A stretch of DNA of 51,491 nt from positions 1-51,491 of the forward strand of contig CALWKY010000007.1 of assembly GCA_944381395.1 (NCBI GenBank), in the 5' to 3' direction. Made by a program: the position numbers and the translations under genes. Origin of the DNA: an uncultured Lachnospiraceae bacterium (GTDB taxonomy: Bacteria > Bacillota > Clostridia > Lachnospirales > Anaerotignaceae). This document shows positions 17,514-26,726 of this stretch, in pieces; position 1 is the stretch's first letter; each line of letters opens with the position of its first letter. The notes beneath the pieces were generated by a model, which had not been told where the DNA came from, made no database searches, and saw only the letters and a program-made list of their open reading frames with translations.

Positions 17514-18353
17514 TTGCTTCCATTTTTTGAAAAACATAAAAAGAAAATTGTGATTGCTTTAGCCATGGTGTTGGTTTGCTGTGCAGTGCTTACTGCCGGG
17601 CGGAAAAAAAGCGCAATCTTTTTGGAAAGTGTAGTGGGGTTTGTTATCTCTCCCTTTCAGGATTTAACAACCGGTCTTTCCTCTTGGATGGATGATACTG
17701 TTACTACGTTTACACAAACAACAGAGCAAGCTGATCGCATTCAAGAATTAGAAGCGCAAGTAGCTATACTGGAAGCAGAAAATAAGCGTCTGGCTTTATA
17801 CGAGGAAGAAAATAAAACCCTTTCTGACTTGTTGGATCTGGCACAGCGCTACCCCCAGCACCCTACTACCGGCGCCAAAGTCATCGCCAAAGATCCGGGT
17901 AATTGGTATGATATTTTTACCATTAACAAAGGTACTACCCAAGATATCAGTGCCAACCAGGTTGTCCTTGCACCCGGCGGATTGGTGGGCAAAGTCATTG
18001 AAAGCGGTGCTACCTATTCTAAGGTTATGTCCATCCTGGACAGCCGTTCTTCTGTTTCTGCCATGAGTACCAGAACAGGGGATTTAGGTGTGGTAAAGGG
18101 CGACTATTCCTTAATGAATGAAGGTCTGTGCATCATGGAGTATATTGATGCAGAGGCTGAAATTATGGTAGGCGACGAAATTGTCACCTCTAACCTTTCC
18201 GAAACCTATCCCGATGGCATTCCCATTGGCAAAGTGCAGGAAATCCGTACAGACTCCAATGGTTTGACGAAATACGCCATTATCGAACCTTACTGCGATC
18301 TGAAGCATTTAACAGAAGTTTTATTGATTGATAAGAGTGAGGTGGCACAATGA
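17514..18353 (+). CDS. mreC: Rod-shape determining protein MreC
   Basis: MreC is a bitopic scaffold linking MreB to PBP2. The 280-residue product has an N-terminal helix (about residues 10-30), a coiled coil rich in Glu/Leu (about 70-108, QELEAQVAILEAENKRL), then the beta-rich MreC domain (KDPGNWYDIFTINKG, GLVGKVIESG). The start is TTG at 17514, 8 bases after AAAAAGGAG (17497-17505); an in-frame GTG at 17505 overlaps that site and is unlikely. The stop overlaps mreD by ATGA. Confidence 0.94.
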   Translation: MLPFFEKHKKKIVIALAMVLVCCAVLTAGRKKSAIFLESVVGFVISPFQDLTTGLSSWMDDTVTTFTQTTEQADRIQELEAQVAILEAENKRLALYEEENKTLSDLLDLAQRYPQHPTTGAKVIAKDPGNWYDIFTINKGTTQDISANQVVLAPGGLVGKVIESGATYSKVMSILDSRSSVSAMSTRTGDLGVVKGDYSLMNEGLCIMEYIDAEAEIMVGDEIVTSNLSETYPDGIPIGKVQEIRTDSNGLTKYAIIEPYCDLKHLTEVLLIDKSEVAQ

Positions 18354-18865
18354 GACGGCCAATCATAATCACACTGCTGGTTATCCTTCACTTTATATTG
18401 CAAACAACGATTTTTCATTATTTTGAAATTCGCGGTATATTACCCAATACCACTGTCATTCTCATTGTTTCCTATTCCCTTTTACGGGGGAAAAATGAAG
18501 CATTGGCAGTGGGACTTCTTTGCGGGCTGCTACAGGATATCTTCTTTGGCTATGGATTTGGGTTCTATACTGCGCTGGATTTGGTTTTCGCCCTTATTAT
18601 CAGTCTGGGACAGAAAAACTTTTATCGGGAAAATTATCTCTTCCCCATGATTGTTTGTGTCCTGGCTACTATTTGTTATGAGACTGTTATTTTCTTCTTT
18701 GGCCTTTTAACACAGGGACAAATGAATTTGACGGCATATTTATGGAATTTACTATTGCCGGAATGTGTATACACAGCAGTAGCCACTATTCCGTTATACC
18801 GCCTTTTGTTCGCAGTCAATGACTGGCTGGAGTTGAAAGAAAAATATAAATATCGTCTTTTCTAA
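18350..18865 (+). CDS. mreD: Rod-shape determining protein MreD
   Basis: MreD is a 171-residue membrane protein with five or six helices, the third member of the mre operon. Its N-terminus (ILHFILQTTIFHYFEIRGILPNTTVILIVSYSLLRG) and QDIFFGYGFGFYT are typical of Firmicute MreD. It overlaps mreC by four bases and leads into mrdA after 22 bases. Confidence 0.93.
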   Translation: MRRPIIITLLVILHFILQTTIFHYFEIRGILPNTTVILIVSYSLLRGKNEALAVGLLCGLLQDIFFGYGFGFYTALDLVFALIISLGQKNFYRENYLFPMIVCVLATICYETVIFFFGLLTQGQMNLTAYLWNLLLPECVYTAVATIPLYRLLFAVNDWLELKEKYKYRLF

Positions 18866-18887
18866 ACCGAAAAGCAAGGAGGTGCCT

Positions 18888-21728
18888 ATGAGGCACTATT
18901 GGGAAGAATTTAAGAATAATCTGCTTCGAAGCAGGATGTTTGTGATGCTGGTAGGTATCTGCCTGCTTTTTTTCCTATTGGTGGTGCGTCTGTTTTCTCT
19001 GCAAATTATCCATGGCAGCGAATACCAGGAATCTACCTCTGCGACCACTTTAAAAACATTGGAAGTTCCTGCCGCCAGAGGCAATATTTATGACCGCTAC
19101 GGCAGACCTTTGGCTGTCAATCGTGTGGCGTATTCTGTGCAAATCGATAACTCCATTACACTGGATTTATCTACCCAGCGCTCTGATTTGATTTTGTCTT
19201 TGTGTGAGGATTTATTTGCCCAGGGATGTACCCTAACAGACGAATTGCCGATCTCCGCCGATGGACAGTCCTTTGTGTTCGAAGGCACAGAAAGAGAACA
19301 GAGAAAAGCACTCAGTGCGTGGCAGGAAGAAATCGGTCTGCCCAAAGAATATACGGACAGCACGCCTTCCGAAATCCTTTCCTACCTCTATAGCCAGTAT
19401 AATATTCCGGATTCTTTGTCGGAGGCGCAAAAACGGGCTGTATTATGGTGGAATCTGGATCTCAGCGATCAAAATATTATGGTTTTGACGCTGGCAGAAA
19501 AGCTGGCAGAATATGGTGAGACCACGCAGGATGAACTGCCTATTGATACCGAGGCACCCTATGATTTTACTTATCAGGGAAATACCGCAAAAGAGGAAAG
19601 CTTTAAAGCTTCCATGGAAATGGAAGAAGAAGATGTGGCAACCGCTACTGGTGCCGAAACGCTGGAATATTTACGGGATTATTTCGGACTGCCTGCAGGA
19701 TTGCCTGCTCCTTTGCTCAGAAGCGCAGTGGGGATCCGCTACAGCTTATTCCAGGAGCGCTACTATCAGTATAAATCTGTAGTCATTGCTACAGATATCA
19801 GTGAAAAAACTCTGGCTTATGTAGAAGAAAACCAAGATATTTTCCCTTGTGTGATTATTTCCACCAGTTATTTACGGGAATATCCGGAAGGTGAATATTT
19901 CTCTCATATTTTAGGTTATATCCGTCAAATGACAGAGGATGACTACGCCAACTATAAAGATGACGTGGACGAAAATGGCGATCCCATTTATACTTCTACG
20001 GATATTGTAGGACAAGATGGTTTGGAAAAACTCTACGAACGGGAACTGAAAGGTATCGATGGAGAAATGAGTGTGGAAGTCGACAGCAGCAGCCGTCGTA
20101 TTGGCACCATTCAGTCTACGGATCCGGTACCCGGTAATGACATTTTCCTCACACTAGACGCCAGATTGCAGCAGGTCGCTTTCGATGCTTTGGAAGGCGC
20201 ATTGACAGACTCTGTACTGTCTAAATTGCAAAGCAGCGGAAGGTATTCTGTATCACAAACAGACCTGTTTATTTCCATGATAGAGGCAAACCACTTGTCC
20301 TCTTCCAAAATCCTCTCCGCAAAGAGCGGTGCGCAAAAAGAACTGCTGGATCAGGCAGTAGCGGATATGCCTGACTTTGATCCGGAAAGCGAAGATGCTG
20401 TAACCCAATTAAAAGACTATCTCATAGATGGTGTACAAGCTGGTAAGATCTCTTACAGCACCATGCTTCTTGCCATGGAAGAGCAAAAACTGTTTGAACT
20501 AACAGACGAAGAACGCAGCGGTCTGCAAAACGGCACCGTTTCGCCCTTTACTGTTGTACTGAATATGCTGCAAGAAAGACGGATGACCGCAGCCGATACT
20601 GCGCTGGATCCTTGTACTGGCGCTGTAGTGGTCAGCAAAGTAGATAACGGCGAAGTGCTGGCTTTGGTATCCTACCCTTCTTATGATAACAATGAATTGG
20701 TCAACCAGTTTAACAGCAGCTATTACAATACCTTGCTGGAAGATACCAATACCCCTTTGGTCAATCGTCCATTAAAACAGAAAAAAGCGCCTGGCTCTAC
20801 TTTGAAAATGGTTACTGCTTTGGCAGGTCTGGAAACCGGCGCTATTGATGCCAGAACCATCATTGATACCCAAGGTATTTTTAGAGATGCCGGCACCCCT
20901 TATGCCCGCTGCTGGATTTATAGCAATACCGGCGGCAACCATGGTATGGTTAATGTAACAGAGGCATTGGAAGTATCCTGTAACTACTTCTTTTATACCG
21001 TAGGCTATCTTCTTGGCAATCAGGGAGAAGGCACTACCGAACAGGCTATTACCACACTGAATGAATATATGGCTGCCTTTGGTTTAAATCAGACGACCGG
21101 CATGGAACTGGATGAGTACAGCCCTACTATGGCTTCCCCTTCCAATAAGGAGCGTTTGGTAAAATCCTCTAACCCGGATGCTACCACCAGCCAGACCCGC
21201 TGGACAGATGGTGATACCATTCGCGCGGCGATTGGTCAGTCTGTTAACAGCTACACACCGGCACAGATCAACCGCTATATTGCTACATTGGCAAACGGCG
21301 GCACCCTTTATAAAATGCATTTATTGGACCGCATTGTCTCTTCCGACGGCACTGTTTTAGAAGAAACAGAAGAAGTGGTAGAAAATGTAATGGAATTTGA
21401 TCAAGAAAACCTGGAAGCGGTTTATGAAGGTATGGAATTGGTAGGAAGCGGTTCCAGAGGTACTCTGCGCACCTCCTTCTCCGACTACCCTATTCGTGTA
21501 GCTGTAAAAAGCGGTACCGCAGAAGAACAGGTTAACCGTAACTCTCATACATGGCTGGTATGTTTTGCTCCGGCAGATGATCCGCAGATTGCCATCACCG
21601 TTTTAATTCCATTCGGTGAAAACAGCGGAACACCGGCACCTACCGTTGTAAAAAGTATTATCTCCGCTTATATGGGTTTAGACAGCGAAGGCAGTAACGA
21701 TAATATGGAAATTATATGGACGGAATAA
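18888..21728 (+). CDS. mrdA: Penicillin-binding protein 2, peptidoglycan transpeptidase, with duplicated pedestal module
   Basis: This class B PBP crosslinks sidewall peptidoglycan with RodA. The 946-residue protein has one N-terminal helix (about 17-40), the VPAARGNIYDRYGRPLA dimerisation-domain motif, and transpeptidase motifs S637-T-L-K640, S697-C-N699 and K874-S-G-T877. It is much longer than the roughly 600-700 residues of many PBP2. Residues about 98-192 and 197-292 are similar to each other (DELPI, F-x-x-x-G-N/T, a YL/Y-F-x-(L/I)P stretch and an RxAV/RSAV helix), so a module has been duplicated. A further insertion of about 120 residues separates the DARLQQVAFDAL segment from DPCTGAVVV. 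ATG 18888 is preferred to GTG 18882, which sits in the AAGGAGG. Confidence 0.94.
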   Translation: MRHYWEEFKNNLLRSRMFVMLVGICLLFFLLVVRLFSLQIIHGSEYQESTSATTLKTLEVPAARGNIYDRYGRPLAVNRVAYSVQIDNSITLDLSTQRSDLILSLCEDLFAQGCTLTDELPISADGQSFVFEGTEREQRKALSAWQEEIGLPKEYTDSTPSEILSYLYSQYNIPDSLSEAQKRAVLWWNLDLSDQNIMVLTLAEKLAEYGETTQDELPIDTEAPYDFTYQGNTAKEESFKASMEMEEEDVATATGAETLEYLRDYFGLPAGLPAPLLRSAVGIRYSLFQERYYQYKSVVIATDISEKTLAYVEENQDIFPCVIISTSYLREYPEGEYFSHILGYIRQMTEDDYANYKDDVDENGDPIYTSTDIVGQDGLEKLYERELKGIDGEMSVEVDSSSRRIGTIQSTDPVPGNDIFLTLDARLQQVAFDALEGALTDSVLSKLQSSGRYSVSQTDLFISMIEANHLSSSKILSAKSGAQKELLDQAVADMPDFDPESEDAVTQLKDYLIDGVQAGKISYSTMLLAMEEQKLFELTDEERSGLQNGTVSPFTVVLNMLQERRMTAADTALDPCTGAVVVSKVDNGEVLALVSYPSYDNNELVNQFNSSYYNTLLEDTNTPLVNRPLKQKKAPGSTLKMVTALAGLETGAIDARTIIDTQGIFRDAGTPYARCWIYSNTGGNHGMVNVTEALEVSCNYFFYTVGYLLGNQGEGTTEQAITTLNEYMAAFGLNQTTGMELDEYSPTMASPSNKERLVKSSNPDATTSQTRWTDGDTIRAAIGQSVNSYTPAQINRYIATLANGGTLYKMHLLDRIVSSDGTVLEETEEVVENVMEFDQENLEAVYEGMELVGSGSRGTLRTSFSDYPIRVAVKSGTAEEQVNRNSHTWLVCFAPADDPQIAITVLIPFGENSGTPAPTVVKSIISAYMGLDSEGSNDNMEIIWTE

Positions 21729-21765
21729 TACCCGTTTTCTTTGCAAGGGAAAGGAGACAGCAGAA

Positions 21766-22398
21766 ATGAATCGGGAAAATCAAGTTATTTTCAAGGGAAC
21801 AAAAGATGGCATTACAGTGGTTTTTGATGCGGAAGCTCCTTTTGAAAGCCTCTGTGACCAGTTAGAAAAAAAAGTGGAAGATGCAGCCAAATTCTTTGAC
21901 GGCGTCAAAACTTCTTTGGTTTTTAAAGGCAGATCATTTACAGATGCCCAGGAAACACGCCTGCTGGAAATTATCACTGCCCATGCCAATATTCAAATCA
22001 GCTTCTTAAAAACAGAGAACGAAGAAGTTAGCCGTGTCGCTAAATTAGTGGGCAAAGACATTCAGGCATTTAATCTGACAAAATTCCACCGCGGTTCCCT
22101 CCGCAATGGTCAGCGCATTGATTTTGACGGCAGTGTAGTGGTAGTAGGCGATGTAAATCCCGGTGCAGAAATCAAAGCAACCGGCAACATCATCATTCTG
22201 GGACAACTGCGGGGCATGGCGCACGCCGGCTGCAATGGTATGAGTGATGCCTTTGTCAGCGCTGTTTATATGGCTCCGGTGCAATTACGGATTGCTGATA
22301 TCATCACACGCTTCCCGGAAGAAAATAAGCGGGGACCGAAGGCGCCGGAATACGCTTTTGTGAAAGATGGTCAGATTTTTGTTATGGCTTTAGCATAA
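21766..22398 (+). CDS. minC: Septum site-determining protein MinC
   Basis: MinC inhibits FtsZ assembly away from midcell and is recruited by MinD. The 210-residue product has an N-terminal FtsZ-binding domain and a C-terminal beta-helix domain, recognised by FHRGSLRNGQRIDFDGSVVVVGDVNPGAEIKATGNIIILGQLRGMAHAGC. AAAGGAG precedes the ATG, 37 bases after mrdA. Keeping min genes directly behind mre/mrdA is a common clostridial arrangement. Confidence 0.95.
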   Translation: MNRENQVIFKGTKDGITVVFDAEAPFESLCDQLEKKVEDAAKFFDGVKTSLVFKGRSFTDAQETRLLEIITAHANIQISFLKTENEEVSRVAKLVGKDIQAFNLTKFHRGSLRNGQRIDFDGSVVVVGDVNPGAEIKATGNIIILGQLRGMAHAGCNGMSDAFVSAVYMAPVQLRIADIITRFPEENKRGPKAPEYAFVKDGQIFVMALA

Positions 22399-22575
22399 AC
22401 GGATTTTCTAAGGGGAATCTATCGGAAAAATGTCAGAAAAAGCGGAATTTTTTTTACTTTCCCGTAAAAAAATGGTGCAAAGACGCTATATTTTTGATAA
22501 AATAGGAATATATGATGTTATTTTCTCCGGGAAGTAACCTTGAAGTCATAACTCAACGTATGAGGAGGAACGCAA

Positions 22576-23373
22576 ATGAGCGAAGTAATCGTCATTACCA
22601 GCGGCAAGGGCGGCGTTGGTAAAACTACAACAAGTGCAAACTTAGGCTGCGGTCTTGCGATACAGGGCAAAAAAGTGGCACTGGTGGATGCAGATATCGG
22701 TCTGCGTAACCTGGATGTGGTCATGGGCTTGGAAAACCGCATTGTATATGATCTGGTAGATGTCGTAGAAGGTAACTGCAGATTAAAGCAGGCTTTGATT
22801 AAAGATAAGCGCTATGAAGGTCTTTTCTTGCTTCCTGCGGCACAGACCAGAGATAAGGATGCTGTTTCTCCGGAGCAGATGAAAAAGCTGTGTGATAACT
22901 TAAAAGAAGAAGGCTTTGACTATATTATTATCGACTGTCCCGCGGGCATTGAGCAGGGCTTCCGTAATGCCATTGCAGGCGCGGACCGCGCCATCGTTGT
23001 AACCACTCCCGAAGTCAGCGCAGTGAGAGACGCTGACCGTATCATCGGTTTGCTGGAAGCCAACGAACTGCGTAATCCTATGCTGATCTTAAACCGCCTG
23101 CGTGTGGATTTGGTACAGAAAGGCGACATGATGAATATCGAAGATGTGACTGAGATTTTGGCAGTAGATATTCTGGGTGTAGTACCTGATGACGAAAGCA
23201 TTGTCATTGCAACCAATAAAGGCGAACCTGCTGTAAGCAATCCCGATTCCAGAGCAGGACAGGCTTACCGCAATATTGTACGGCGCATTATGGGCGAAGA
23301 AGTGCCTATCATGTCCTTTGAAGCAAAACAGGAAGGTTTCTTTGATAAGTTAATGGGACTCTTCCGCCACTAA
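22576..23373 (+). CDS. minD: Septum site-determining ATPase MinD
   Basis: MinD is a membrane-binding deviant Walker ATPase. The 265-residue product has SGKGGVGKTTTSANLG (P-loop with the signature lysine), DADIGLRNLDVVMGLENR and DYIIIDCPAGIE. It ends in an amphipathic helix (GFFDKLMGLFRH), the membrane-targeting sequence. A 177-bp gap after minC holds AT-rich sequence but no convincing promoter. AGGAGG precedes the ATG. Confidence 0.96.
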   Translation: MSEVIVITSGKGGVGKTTTSANLGCGLAIQGKKVALVDADIGLRNLDVVMGLENRIVYDLVDVVEGNCRLKQALIKDKRYEGLFLLPAAQTRDKDAVSPEQMKKLCDNLKEEGFDYIIIDCPAGIEQGFRNAIAGADRAIVVTTPEVSAVRDADRIIGLLEANELRNPMLILNRLRVDLVQKGDMMNIEDVTEILAVDILGVVPDDESIVIATNKGEPAVSNPDSRAGQAYRNIVRRIMGEEVPIMSFEAKQEGFFDKLMGLFRH

Positions 23374-23427
23374 TTACATCAGATTGGATAAAAACCAAAG
23401 GGCATTAGGAAAGGATGTGCAAATAGA

Positions 23428-23721
23428 ATGTTGGATTTCTTCAGTTTTTTTAAGAAGAAAAATGATCCTGCTGCCAGCGGCTCTGTGGCAAAGGACAGAC
23501 TGAAACTGGTGTTGGTCCATGACCGGGTAAACTGTTCTTCTCAAGTACTGGAAATGTTAAAAACAGATATCATCAAGGTTATCTCCAATTATATGGAGAT
23601 CGATGAAGAAGAACTGGATATCCAGATCACACAGACACCTTCCGAAGACAACAACGGCACTGTACCTGTTTTATACGCAAATATTCCCATCAAGAGCATG
23701 AAAAAGTCCAATATGGGCTAA
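23428..23721 (+). CDS. minE: Cell division topological specificity factor MinE
   Basis: MinE stimulates MinD ATPase and drives pole-to-pole oscillation. The 97-residue product has an N-terminal amphipathic stretch (MLDFFSFFKKK), the MinD-binding segment AKDRLKLVLVHDRVN and the dimerisation domain with DIIKVISNYMEIDEEELDIQI. With minC and minD upstream, the organism carries an oscillating-type Min system. A terminator follows. Confidence 0.95.
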   Translation: MLDFFSFFKKKNDPAASGSVAKDRLKLVLVHDRVNCSSQVLEMLKTDIIKVISNYMEIDEEELDIQITQTPSEDNNGTVPVLYANIPIKSMKKSNMG

Positions 23722-23765
23722 GGAACGCCGTTTTCGGTCTTATTGCAATAACAGAATTTGATTTC

Positions 23766-23811
23766 GGGCCGGGGAAAAGTTTCTTGTTTTTCCTTCGGCC
23801 CTGCTTTTTTT
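23766..23811 (+). terminator. Terminator after minE
   Basis: GGGCCGGGGAAAA (23766-23778) pairs with TTTTCCTTCGGCCC (23788-23801) with a minor mismatch, and eight T follow from 23804. It separates the mre-min block from rodA. Confidence 0.75.
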
Positions 23812-23878
23812 CTTTGAAAAATCTAGATCGTACCATCCTTGCTTCTTTGGAGAGAGGATGGGAGGAGGTCTTGTATAC

Positions 23879-25027
23879 ATGTATTACTTGTTGAAAAAGA
23901 TCTTTCAGAATATGGACTACTGGCTCATTGGCGCCGTTTGTCTTTTGGCTGCTTTTGGCATGGTCTGCATTGCCAGTGCTACCCATGTGAATCTGGGAGA
24001 AGGCTATGATATGGTGCTGAAACAGTTCTTGTTTTTTGCCAGCGGCATAGGTTTAATGATTGCAGCATCTATTATAGACTATGATCTATTTTCCCGCTAT
24101 ACCCTGCCGCTGTACCTGTTTAATCTGGCATTACTGATTATCGTATTGCTCATTGGTACCGGCAGAGATACTTCCCGCTGGATCGCCATTGGTCCTTTGA
24201 CCCTCCAGCCTTCTGAGTTCTGTAAGATCATTATGATTTTTATTCTTTCGAAACTACTGTCCGATCATAAAGATCGAGTCAATGAACTGCCTTTTCTATT
24301 TTTTATTCTAGGTATCAGCGCGGTTCCTACCCTCTTGATCTTAAAGCAGCCTGCCCTCTCTGCGGCTATGGTAATTGTTGCCATTACCTGTATTTTACTG
24401 TTTCTGGCAGGTCTAGACTATACATATATCCGTAATGTATTGATTATAGCGGTCCCGTTATTGCTGTTCGTTCTGTGGGACGTAAGCAGAGAAGACCCAC
24501 TTATCCTGGATAAAATTCTGAAGCCCCACCAGTTTAATCGTATTCTTGCCTTTGTGGATCCCTCACGTGATCCCTCCCTGTATTACCAAACGGAAAAATC
24601 TATCAGCGCCATTGGCAGCGGCCAGCTGACAGGAAACGGATTATTTCAAGGCACACTGAATCAGCTTTCTTACCTGCCTGAGCCGCAGAATGACTTCATT
24701 TTTTCTGTTGTCGGGGAAGAATTTGGCTTTTTAGGCTGTATTGCTGTGCTGGGAGTCTTGCTTTTTGTGGTATTTCGTTGTATAGTAATAGCAATTTCCG
24801 CTAGAGATACATTCAGTCAGTATTTAGCGGCTGGTGTTGCTGGTATGTTCGCTTTCCAAACGTTTGTTAACGTAGGCGTTGTAACAGGCATTTTGCCCAA
24901 TACCGGCATTTCCCTTCCATTTATCAGTTACGGCGGCAGCTCCATGTGGACCAATATGATTGCCATTGGGCTGGTACAGAATATTTGCAAACGTAGTTCC
25001 AAATCACTTTTCGAGGGGGTATCATAA
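23879..25027 (+). CDS. rodA: Peptidoglycan glycosyltransferase RodA (SEDS family)
   Basis: RodA polymerises lipid II and partners PBP2. The 382-residue polytopic protein has the SEDS signatures QPSEFCKIIMI, GSGQLTGNGLFQGT, PEPQNDFIFSVVGEEFGFLG and the C-terminal LPFISYGGSSMWTNM. The in-frame ATG at 23858 overlaps the GGAGGAGG ribosome binding site, so the ATG at 23879 is chosen. Its position near mreBCD and mrdA favours RodA over FtsW or SpoVE. The stop shares a base with the mgsA start (TAATG). Confidence 0.9.
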   Translation: MYYLLKKIFQNMDYWLIGAVCLLAAFGMVCIASATHVNLGEGYDMVLKQFLFFASGIGLMIAASIIDYDLFSRYTLPLYLFNLALLIIVLLIGTGRDTSRWIAIGPLTLQPSEFCKIIMIFILSKLLSDHKDRVNELPFLFFILGISAVPTLLILKQPALSAAMVIVAITCILLFLAGLDYTYIRNVLIIAVPLLLFVLWDVSREDPLILDKILKPHQFNRILAFVDPSRDPSLYYQTEKSISAIGSGQLTGNGLFQGTLNQLSYLPEPQNDFIFSVVGEEFGFLGCIAVLGVLLFVVFRCIVIAISARDTFSQYLAAGVAGMFAFQTFVNVGVVTGILPNTGISLPFISYGGSSMWTNMIAIGLVQNICKRSSKSLFEGVS

Positions 25028-25422
25028 TGAAAATAGGTTTAATTGCACATGACAATAAAAAGAAACTGATGGAAAACCTCTGCATTGCCTATCGCCATAT
25101 CCTTTGCAAGCACGAATTGTACGCAACGGGTACAACAGGCAGACTGGTAGAAGATGCGGCAAATCTTTCTGTGCATAAGTATCTTTCTGGTCGTTTAGGC
25201 GGCGAACAGCAGTTAGGTGCACAGGTAGTCAATAATGACATTGACCTAATGATCTTTTTACGGGATCCTGTTACACTGCAAAGCTATGAAAATGAGTTTA
25301 ATTCCATTTTGCGCCTTTGCGATACCCATAACATTCCTTTAGCTACCAACTTGGCAACAGCAGAAGTACTGCTTTTGGCTTTGGATAGAGGCGATTTGGA
25401 TTGGCGTAATATCATGAGGTGA
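25027..25422 (+). CDS. mgsA: Methylglyoxal synthase
   Basis: MgsA turns dihydroxyacetone phosphate into methylglyoxal and phosphate, a glycolytic bypass used when phosphate is limiting. The 131-residue product has IGLIAHDNKK, the phosphate-binding YATGTTGRL, the catalytic region GGEQQLGAQV and DLMIFLRDP, and NIPLATNLATAE. It overlaps rodA by one base, so the two are coupled. Finding mgsA behind rodA is a recurrent clostridial arrangement rather than a functional link I can demonstrate. Confidence 0.95.
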   Translation: MKIGLIAHDNKKKLMENLCIAYRHILCKHELYATGTTGRLVEDAANLSVHKYLSGRLGGEQQLGAQVVNNDIDLMIFLRDPVTLQSYENEFNSILRLCDTHNIPLATNLATAEVLLLALDRGDLDWRNIMR

Positions 25423-25427
25423 CAACC

Positions 25428-25742
25428 ATGGAAACGCAAACGTCTTTTCTCTCTGTCGTACAGACTATCCTTATTTGGTATTATGTTCTATTAAACGTAA
25501 TCCTGTTTTTGCTGATGGGTTATGATAAATTATGTGCCAAGAAAGGAAAACGCCGGGTACCAGAGGCAACCCTGTTTCTTTTGGCTGTATTAGGCGGTGC
25601 CTTTGGCGGCCTTTGCAGTATGCCCGTTTTTCACCACAAAACAAAGCATGTATCTTTCTGGCTGCTATATAGTGTCAGCTTCTTATTGCATCTGGTGCTA
25701 TTTTGGTTTGTATGGCGTGGCATTTTCTTCCCTGTGGCATAA
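25428..25742 (+). CDS. DUF1294 small membrane protein
   Basis: This 104-residue protein has three hydrophobic segments and the hallmark YDKLCAKKGKRRVPEATLFLLAVLGGAFGGLCSMPVFHHKT, which places it in the DUF1294 family of uncharacterised membrane proteins. The ATG at 25428 follows GAGGTGA by 6 bases; the upstream GTG lies within that site. It closes the rodA-mgsA unit. Confidence 0.85.
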   Translation: METQTSFLSVVQTILIWYYVLLNVILFLLMGYDKLCAKKGKRRVPEATLFLLAVLGGAFGGLCSMPVFHHKTKHVSFWLLYSVSFLLHLVLFWFVWRGIFFPVA

Positions 25743-25849
25743 GCGATTGCGTTGTAAAAATCGCCATAGCAAATCTTTTCACCCTTTTGAATTTTGAAAC
25801 TGCGTAACTATAACAAATAAACAGGAAGCAATGACTGCTTCATAAAAAA

Positions 25850-25897
25850 GAAATAGCTGGAAGCCTGATCCAAAAAAGGCTCCAGCTATTTCTTTTT
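25850..25897. terminator. Terminator between DUF1294 gene and sleB
   Basis: GAAATAGCTGGA-(A)-GCC pairs with GGC-TCCAGCTATTTC (25878-25892), followed by five T. It lies between convergent genes. An A-run on its other side makes it usable from the minus strand as well. Confidence 0.8.
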
Positions 25898-26015
25898 CCT
25901 TTCTATTGTTCCCTTATGAAACGCGCCGCGGCGCTCCTCCTTAAGAAACGAAGTGAACCGAAGCATCATGCTGCCTGAAGAAAAACTCCCTTAAAGCGTC
26001 TCATTTTTTCATGTA
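25898..26015. other. Non-coding region with a GC-only palindrome
   Basis: GCGCCGCGGCGC (25923-25934) is a perfect 12-base palindrome in otherwise moderate-GC sequence. On the minus strand an AAGGAGG lies next to it without a start codon at a usable distance. No gene or RNA family is recognised. Confidence 0.35.
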
Positions 26016-26726
26016 TTATTTCGTGCCGAAAACATGGTTCCCTATGGAAGTGGTGATAGGTACAGACCAAATCCACCGGCTCGTAGCAGTAGTAGGATTC
26101 CAATAATACAACGCACCATCTGTAGGGTCATTGCCGCTGAGCGCATCAATGGCTGCCTGAATGGCCGTTTCATTGGGTGTTAAACTGATCTGTCCGTCTC
26201 GTACCGCGTCAAACGCACCATTTTGATAAATAACGCCTGCAATGGTATCAGGGAAGTTATCACTTTCTACACGATTGAGCACTACAGCGCCTACTGCCAC
26301 CTGACCTTCATAAGGTTCCCCGCGCGCCTCGCCATGGATAACAGACGCCAATAAATAAACATCTTCTCCATCGATGCCTTCCAACTCAATGAGGTCATCT
26401 AAAAGTCCCAAGGCGCGCAGGGTATTTTCTCCCGCAATACCATCTACACTCAGCCCATAGTCCCGTTGAAACTGACGGACCGCTGCTTCTGTACGGCTGC
26501 CGTAAATGCCGTCTGCCGTACCCACTGGATACCCTAAATCCTGCAAAGCTTCTTGCAGCTGACGAACCAATCCGCCGCTGCTGCCGCTGCGCAAAACATA
26601 AAACACGGCTGTGCTTTCCTGCGTACGCAGTATCGGATAGGTTCGTCCCGCCAGTACCACACAGCATACCAACACAATACTCCAAAAAATCCATCTTCCT
26701 TTTTCTGAAAATGTTTTTCCTTTCAT
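26016..26726 (-). CDS. sleB: Spore cortex-lytic enzyme SleB
   Basis: SleB is a lytic transglycosylase that degrades spore cortex during germination. The 236-residue product has an N-terminal hydrophobic segment (about 14-29), a peptidoglycan-binding domain (about 50-105, VRQLQEALQDLGYPVGTADG, FQRDYGLSVDGIAG) and a Hydrolase_2/SleB catalytic domain (LASVIHGEARGEPYEGQVAVGAVVLNRV, with the catalytic Glu in GEARGE). The ATG at 26726 overlaps the spoIIR stop (ATGA) and follows GGAGTGG. No ypeB, the usual partner gene, is next to it. Confidence 0.92.
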   Translation of the reverse strand: MKGKTFSEKGRWIFWSIVLVCCVVLAGRTYPILRTQESTAVFYVLRSGSSGGLVRQLQEALQDLGYPVGTADGIYGSRTEAAVRQFQRDYGLSVDGIAGENTLRALGLLDDLIELEGIDGEDVYLLASVIHGEARGEPYEGQVAVGAVVLNRVESDNFPDTIAGVIYQNGAFDAVRDGQISLTPNETAIQAAIDALSGNDPTDGALYYWNPTTATSRWIWSVPITTSIGNHVFGTK

